Shown here piece by piece: positions 57,670-64,000 of a stretch of 64,000 bases of DNA (the stretch's first letter is position 1; each line of letters starts with the position of its first letter). The notes under the pieces were generated by a model. The model did not search any database. It was not told the DNA's origin and saw nothing but the letters and a program-made list of their open reading frames with translations. Position numbers and translations under genes: made by a program. The stretch is from Neodiprion pinetum (Eukaryota > Arthropoda > Insecta > Hymenoptera > Diprionidae). The DNA is taken from the NCBI RefSeq assembly GCF_021155775.2, contig NC_060236.1, forward strand, positions 16,852,519-16,916,518. The letters are read 5' to 3'.

Positions 57670-59470
57670 CGAGATTAATCGCCGACGATTACTCTCGACT
57701 TCATTAGTCGCGTTGATTCTCAGCCTATCAATTTCTCAACCGTCAATTATTCCCGTAACCGACTCGTTTTTCCTGACTCGACGACGTTGGCTAGTCCCGA
57801 CGACGGATTCCCGATTACTGCCGGTCGGAGACAATGGCTAATTATCAATGTCGAGTAAGGTTAGACCGTCTAATTGGACAGATCCGGGACTTCAAAGCGC
57901 GGTTCGAGAGGCAGCGCGTTGATTTTGGTTGCGTAATTGGTCCCAAGGGGGAAACAAGAGAGACAAAACGGGGGAAAATTAGGTAATAACTGAGATAATA
58001 GGAGAGATTTGTGACTATCGTTTGATGATTAGCCATCGCGGCGACAGCCTGTTAAAAGAAAAATCGAGCGCCGTTAATTCTGAACCGGTTAATGTTGCTG
58101 GTGTACCTAACGCATTCACGTTGTACGAACTCGAGAGCACAGATTATAGCCGATCAAGAACTTTGGTCTCGCTTTAATCGTTCGCCGTGGGGAGAACTTT
58201 TTGATAGCTCTCAAAACCAGCACTGTAAGGAGGAAAGGAAATGAAAAATGAAAAGCAGACATACTCTTGGGTAAAAATAAACAGAGCAAAGTTTTGTCGC
58301 TTCATCGAACGGATATTTGTTGAGGGTAAAAAAAAAAAAATACTGAAAGACTGTTTTTCATATCTTTCGAAAAGAGTTGTATTTTACTGATAATGAGAAT
58401 CATTTGGTCAGATTCTTCACCTGTCAAATGTTTTCCGAATACTTGACACCCAATGTAACCTAGATGTTCAAGTAAATATGATTGTACACTAAGGTGCTCT
58501 TTATTTAGGTGAAAAATAAAGTGATACAGTGAGTAAGTGATCATAAAATCCTGTGCTATTCTTACGGTGGAAGAAAAGCTTCCGATGGTCAGCGTATAGA
58601 GTTGAAATAAAGGTCTGAAAAAATTAGGAAACTGTTTTTGAATTACCTATTTGGATTCGATTTTGGGGTGGAACGGAAAAACTTCGTCAACACCCTAAAT
58701 AAGGACCACCATACCGTACACTCTGCAATACTTGACCTACAGAATACGAAATTTTCATTTCATAATGGCATTGCTTGAAACAGAAATGAAAAATTGAATA
58801 TATGGAACTAGTCGGTTGAAAAGTATTCGAATGATACAAGGCAGTTGAACGAAATGTCCACCGTGTTTCGAGAAGATTCAAAATGTCTAAAACAAGTTTT
58901 CAGTATTTTTTTTCTCGCTAACAAACGCCCGTTCGGTTGAACGCTGATACATCGATTTTATTGTTTCCGTTCAATTCAGTGTCAATTTTTATTTATTTTT
59001 TTTTTTTGATATTGTTAATTTTACGGATTGCGAGACTTCTCTTTGTGAGTTCAAGGAGCAATTGCTTCTTACCTTTTTACATCCAACTTGAACAAGAGAG
59101 CTATGATAATAACGAAGGGGATCGAAAAATTTCTAACGGCGATATAACGAACTCACCTGCAGGCGAAACGACACCTGAAACCAGCTCTGAAAACTGATCA
59201 AAACTTCCATCTGACGATACGAGCTTCCGATTCTTTACGAGGTCGTTTGAACGATCAAGATCGGACTGGGTTTTGTAAAATACGAAGTTGGTGCCTGGTC
59301 ACCTGTTTTGAGGTAGATATTTATTTACTTTGAAACACTATCCACATGATCTAGGTTCCCGGATCTACGATTTCAGATCTATCGCCGAAGAATCGAAAAG
59401 TTTAAAATGGATGCGTTGTTTGGGTCGATGATTGGGAAAATACTAAAATAGGGCATTTTATAGATCAAAC
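57670..59470. other. Non-coding stretch, TAAT-rich block at 57650-57870
   Basis: The block at 57650-57870 has repeated TAATCG/TAATTA homeodomain-type cores in CpG-rich context and could be an enhancer. The remainder is AT-rich. A 30-nt segment at 59157-59186 has exon-like signals on the minus strand (see findings). Confidence 0.35.
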
Positions 59471-59475
59471 ATTTG

Positions 59476-60174
59476 AGGTATTACTGGACAGATATTCCCA
59501 ACCAAAAGTGAGTGTCGGTGAAAATATTGAACACTTCGCGATGAAGTGATCAAAATCAATAATAACCAAGTTTATAATATAATTTGTTTTCAATAATAAT
59601 AATGCCAAGAAGTTGTTAATAAATTGTTTAAACAAAAATTCGTGTAACGAATATCTATTGAAATTGTTTTAATTTTGTAAAAAATGGTTCATTCATTTTT
59701 CTGAATACCTATGAATTTTTTTGGGAAATTTCTGCGGTTTTGAAAAAAGTGGTTTCGAGAATTTTTTCAATTTTGGAAATTGGACAAAAATTCCTGAATT
59801 TTTGGATAGGTTTTTACATTTCACTGAAGAAGTTTCAGAGGCATGGAATGAATAGTTTCATAAATAGAGCGTTAGAGAATTTTGGCATACAGAATTATTG
59901 AAAATCATCAAAAATTCCAAAAAATTCATAAGTATTCAGAAAAATCAATGAATCCATTTTATATAAAATTCAAAAAATTTCACTACATATTTTTTACACA
60001 AATTTTTGCTCAGATAATTCATTAACAACTTTTTGGCATTTTTGTTTCTCGAAACGAATTATTTTATAAATTTGGTTATGATTGATTTTTTTACAAATTT
60101 TTACCTCATCGCAAAGTGTTCAATATTCTCACCCAGACTCACTTTTGGTTGGGAATATCCGTCCAGTAATACCT
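59476..60174. mobile_element. 699-bp near full-length palindromic (foldback) transposon
   Basis: The left end AGGTATTACTGGACAGATAT and the reverse complement of the right end AGGTATTACTGGACGGATAT match closely and continue through TTCCCAACCAAAAGTGAGT and ATATTGAACACTT. Inner blocks also pair (TTTTTCTGAATACCTATGAA versus TTTTTCTGAATACTTATGAA), so the arms reach about 270 bp with a loop of about 150 bp. No transposase is present and no target duplication is obvious (TG versus TA next to the ends). Confidence 0.85.
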
Positions 60175-60179
60175 TAACG

Positions 60180-61480
60180 GCGAATTACGCGTAAAAATTT
60201 ATAAGGCACATACGTAGACATCAATTCTAAGCAGTGAAAGGCGAAAGGATGAAAGTTTACTAGCTGCGAATCATTGATGGTAAATTATGAACAATGAACG
60301 ATTATCGTCGTGAACTTCGGAAAATAAACACTGAACCCTGAGATTCCGATAATGCAGACTGAAAATAAGACTGAACAAATTGTCATGCAACTTCAACTAT
60401 TGAACGGTGAATATTTGTGGAAATTGAAGAACTGATCAGGCTGAAATTTAATGAATCATGAATAGCAGATGTGGTGTAACACGTGATTGATGATCCAGTG
60501 TCTTGGATACTTGAGGATTTTGATAAAATTTGAATGTTGAGTCGCAGACCCTAAACAGTGATAATCAAATCGTAAGTTTTAAAGACTGAACCACAATCTA
60601 ATCGCAGAACAGTCTCTGGCCTGTTTTCTCGTCGAAGCTACCATTATTTACTTTACTGGATTTTCATGTGACTTGAATGGCGAATCGTTAATTGTGATTA
60701 GTCAAGCTTATACCTCGATGATTGAATATCGGGTATGAAGGAGAAAATGCGAACAGTCAACAGAACGTAACCGTGACTTTAAATCATACCAACCGTGAAT
60801 CCCGAACTGTTATTAAATATTGGAAATCCCGAGCCATTATCAAGTATTTCTATAATATGCCAAGTATCGCCGGGCCCGCTGGGTCGTAGGAAAAGGGTGA
60901 TTTTCTCCGGATTTAATTAGACCGACGATGACCATTCCGGCGGATATTTCTGTGTGGTTTTAAAGGACGTCTTAATTTATGCAAGCTAGCTGCCGCCGGC
61001 ACAAAATTACTCGAGTATTAGACTCTATGGAAGCACCTGGCGATCTCGGCCGCCCGCCCGCAGGCTCCTTTCATTGGTTAAATTTTAAAGGCCAGTAGAG
61101 TAATTCCTTCGATTATAAATAGGTATTTATATGCGCATGAAAGCACGATGTATAACGTGTACAGGTTTAATGGCCCTGTTTATCAGTGTGCTTTACTGTA
61201 CACTCGATGTAAATTAACTTAAATTCTCTTCCCGGTATTCCGAAGCGGCGGTCATATAATTAATAATATTTCGTAACGAAACGTTAGCGATGAGAGAAAA
61301 ACACATGAGCTCACTCCGCGTTGTTGTCCCGCTCATGGGACCGGATCGTAAAGTGTCGAGTATCGTTGAATAAATTTCTACCAAAGTTCTTCTTTTTCTC
61401 ATCATTCTCCGTTTATTCTTTTATTTTCACCGAGCGAGCATAGACGCCTTCTCCCATTACCATAATATCCGTGACTTATC
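60180..61480. other. Non-coding stretch
   Basis: Vague, irregular repetition of TGAAC/TGAAT phrases occurs at 60230-60840. At 60860-61150 a CpG- and TAAT-containing block with TTATAAATAGGTATTTATAT could be regulatory. No gene is seen. Confidence 0.35.
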
Positions 61481-61510
61481 ATCGTGCGGGCAAGTTCCGT
61501 GCCCTTACAG

Positions 61511-61787
61511 CTATTTCAAAAGTCCCGGTCCTCCACGGATTTCGAACGGAATCCCAAACCCTCCTCGGCCCTCCTTCGGCGTTCATTATCAAATCGGGGC
61601 TGCATCGTGCCGTTGGATTTTAGGCGGGAGATCAACCGGCACTGCGTCTCGGATCCTGAGCCATTGCGTGAGCTGCGGCGAACGGCAAGCCAGGTCAGTG
61701 TTGTGGCAGCTGTGCCAAGGAACCGTCGTCTCCTGCACTCCGGCGCGTGGATTCCGCCTTGGTAAGGAGCGCCCGTCAGGACGGAGG
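61511..61787 (+). CDS. Candidate exon in a GC-rich island
   Basis: Acceptor TTCCGTGCCCTTACAG at 61510 is followed by a GC-rich stretch ending at a consensus donor GACGGAG|GTGAGTG. One frame is open across the whole segment (more than 90 codons; fragment YFKSPGPPRISNG). Another (fragment LFQKSRSSTDFERNPKP) is open to a TAA at 61763 that overlaps a second donor (CTTG|GTAAGG). Open frames on the minus strand as well mean composition explains part of the signal. I recognise no domain. Confidence 0.27.
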
Positions 61788-61831
61788 TGAGTGATCCACG
61801 AAACAATATTCATTCCAATAACGCGAAGGAA

Positions 61832-61834
<3 letters not shown>

Positions 61835-61862
<28 letters not shown>
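61835..61862 (+). repeat. (GA)n microsatellite
   Basis: About 13 uninterrupted GA units. Confidence 0.96.
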
Positions 61863-61865
<3 letters not shown>

Positions 61866-61869
61866 AGAC

Positions 61870-62400
61870 GAACACAGTGTACATGTACAACGGTGAGAAG
61901 TTCCTAGTTAAACACTGTTCCGGAGAACGGTGAATAGGAATCCAGATCTCTATACCTGCGTGAGAAAAACTTGTACAATGCCGAAGACACATGCAGTTCA
62001 AACATGACCACCTGTCGGACAGTGCTCGGCTCCAGCCGTGAAGCCGCCTAAGAGTTCCTAATCGTCGATTGGTCAAGGCGTGAACCGTCCGACGGATTTT
62101 TCGGGGCCGTTTTTCCGTGTTTACACTTTCAATTAGAAAGGAGGTGGCACCTGTTTACCGCAACACGTTTTTGGCTGGGGGACTTCCTGCCGCACTGTCC
62201 GACTGGCCGTGTCCGTTGAACGGAACCAGAGCCGTTAGTTTCTCGAGGATCATGTGTAAAAAAACAGAGGCTGCTGCAGTTGCGACATTGAAGGATTGTC
62301 AAACTTTTACCGTACGAACTAAAGAGCTAAGGAAACTAGTACAATCAATGTCACTAATCTATCGAGTCAGAATACACTAAAGTCGTTATCGTGTCGAAGC
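61870..62400. other. Non-coding or uncertain stretch
   Basis: The 87-codon plus-strand frame in 62117-62380 has no recognisable motif and no splice support. Confidence 0.35.
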
Positions 62401-62900
62401 AATTGCGGTACGCCTATCAACTTGAATCGTACCATATGTCGTTTGCAAAATGTAACGAACACAACAATAATTTCTTTTTCATGTCACTGTTGCATCAGTC
62501 TGTTGTGAATAAACAACTGAAATTTTGTAAGTCGTACTATTGGATTTGCCTGTCTCTTCAACACTGATGCTACTACCAATTTCCTAAACACACATCATTG
62601 TTTACCACAAAATATAGCAAGAATAGCAATGGTCGTTAGTTGAGACTGGTTCCGTTCTTGGAAGAAACGAATCGCGTTACGGTTGCATCAATTTCTCACA
62701 AAATTATACCCAATAACACGTCAACTCCTCAGCGACGATACAACGATGTCACAGTTCCATATTGCTGTACCTGTCACAACAGTTTATACCTCTGACGGTA
62801 GCAGATGAAAATACGACAATACGATTGGAGTCTGAGACAACACTCTCTTTTCCGTGCTTGTACCGCGCTACGTTTTTTCTCCGCACATCAGCGTGGCACA
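62400..62900 (+). repeat. Third copy of the 14.6-kb dispersed repeat
   Basis: ACAACTGAAATTTTGTAAGT and GATTTGCCTGTC (about 62514-62560) match 14.71 and 45.64 kb. AATCGCGTTACGGTTGCATC (about 62665) and GTCACAACAGTTTATACCTC (about 62775) match 15.48 and 15.60 kb. The order is kept, but about 600 bp of the 14.6-15.8 kb copy are missing between the blocks. Confidence 0.5.
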
Positions 62901-62909
62901 CGCTCGCTC

Positions 62910-64000
62910 ACGCATGTACGTGTGACCGTCTGGAGGATACCTGTTCCTACCTGGACGACTCCCGCCCAACCCTAGCCCTTCCGATCTAGCCGGTCTACCT
63001 GCGTCCAGACTCCAGGTATTCGGATAGCCGTGATCTTGGGGGCGTAGAATTACGTCTGAGGGATAACTGCGAGGGGCGGGTTGGGATCACTGATCTACCG
63101 CTCCCTTATTTCCGTCCACCGAGCAGGTGCCGGGCTTTTCGAAGGTTCGGTAAGGGAACCGAATCTCGAGGTGGCTAATCCTCCGGAGGCGATAGTGATA
63201 CTTGACTTTGCGGGAAGCACTCTTGTTTACTTTGTTTAATCACCTTGGTGCCACAACAGGGATGTTATCCTTGAACTTGCCAACTGCAAATAGACTGTTA
63301 CGAAGAGTATCCAGGTAGACTTACCACTTCTGGTCTGCACTGTACCATTAGTGAGAACCTTCACAATATTCTGTAATCCATAATTTGACTTTCAGTCTCT
63401 TCAATGTATACGCAATTCGTGGCCGAAATCCGACATTGAGCACGTTTTTAAAAGCGGTTTCAATACTTGGTACGCTTCATTGTTTGAACGTTGGTGTTTA
63501 CGCAGATCAAAGGATTTCTGTACCGCTTACGGACATAACCTCTGATAACACGTAATGAATATAAACACAACTGGTACTAAGGTGACCGAAACCAGTACAT
63601 CTACGCTAGAGTGGTTCCCCGGCCCTGTATTCAAATATTTCGAAAGTCAACATTTTTGGATTCTTTGGGCGATTGAACTGAAATATTTGTACACTTTTTT
63701 GGTGCTGAGGACTTCCGCTTTCGCCTGGTTTAATGTCGGTCGTTGTTTCAAATGAAAGCCCTTAAAATATTTTGTAAGAAATTTGGTGAGAACGTTTGCA
63801 TTTAGCTATAGATAGTAACAGCAGCCAGGGAGCAACAAACGAGCCTAAGCCAAATTTATCCAAAAATTTTCATGATCTTGTTGTACTTAATTGTTGCATA
63901 TAGTTCTATTGGAATTGTTTTTCGTGAGTTATTTGTTTTACAAGAACATTATATTGTTTGAATTATCTGAATACTGAAGTTTGGATACTTGATTCTTGCA
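62910..64000. other. Terminal non-coding stretch
   Basis: I see no supported gene. A minus-strand donor GTAAGTCTACC (63324) ends a 46-nt open segment reading NIVKVLTNGTVQTRS, with a weak acceptor. Confidence 0.35.

Noticed and set aside
63325..63370. NIVKVLTNGTVQTRS segment as a retroelement pol remnant
   Set aside because: The resemblance is slight and limited to about 15 residues. No reverse-transcriptase or integrase sequence surrounds it.
1..64000. CRISPR arrays, operons, ribosome binding sites, phage or bacterial genes
   Set aside because: Gene density, intron signals, microsatellites and MITEs are eukaryotic. The 21-bp arrays have no spacers and diverge between units.
1..64000. tRNA genes
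   Set aside because: GGTTCGAA-like strings (for example at 2799 and 3310) lack an A box and acceptor stem pairing at the right distances.

Overview
The window reads as a non-coding, repeat-seeded stretch of a eukaryotic nuclear genome, most likely an insect. It has no operons, no bacterial gene density and no rRNA or tRNA genes that I can recognise. It has GT-AG splice signals, many short non-autonomous DNA transposons, simple repeats such as (CCT)n and (GA)n, and plentiful CpG on a moderately AT-rich background. The CpG richness and MITE content would fit a hymenopteran such as a sawfly, but that is inference.

The best gene evidence is on the minus strand at 35379-32771. Three exons (59 coding nt, a 34-nt microexon and 119 nt) have splice sites and phases that join into one uninterrupted frame encoding an acidic N-terminus followed by a coiled coil. 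I do not recognise the protein. The last exon ends in GTGAGT, which can be read either as a splice donor or as a TGA stop followed closely by AATAAA. Further single exon-like segments occur on both strands (5368-5421, 54410-54735 and 61511-61787 on plus; 24870-24914, 27266-27360, 53069-53199 and 57610-57659 on minus). Each has an acceptor, a donor and an open frame, but such segments also arise by chance at roughly this density, so they have low confidence. The long stretches between them are best read as introns or intergenic DNA.

The rest is dominated by mobile-element remains. 1-5 kb: a TA-flanked 144-bp MITE and two copies of a MITE family whose interior is a 21-bp tandem repeat. 8 kb, 45-46 kb, 14.6-15.8 kb and 62.4-62.9 kb: related dispersed repeats, two of which carry paired GCGCATGCGC palindromes. 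12.6-13.0 and 18.9-19.3 kb: two copies of a 430-bp TA-flanked MITE with CACTGAG ends, plus a fragment at 39.4 kb. 19.9, 31.1 and 48.2 kb: further copies of the 21-bp-repeat MITE. 32.0 kb: a 127-bp element with 42-bp perfect inverted ends. 36.6 and 50.9 kb: two hAT-type elements of about 715 bp with 8-bp target duplications. 38.7, 43.2 and 59.5 kb: foldback palindromes. 55 kb: a repeat array that concentrates CGCCATNTTG (YY1/Pho-like) motifs.

The parts do not form a pathway. What the window shows is one partly visible gene on the minus strand inside a landscape shaped by small DNA transposons, with a few possible promoters (17.4, 27.5-27.9 and 49.0 kb).
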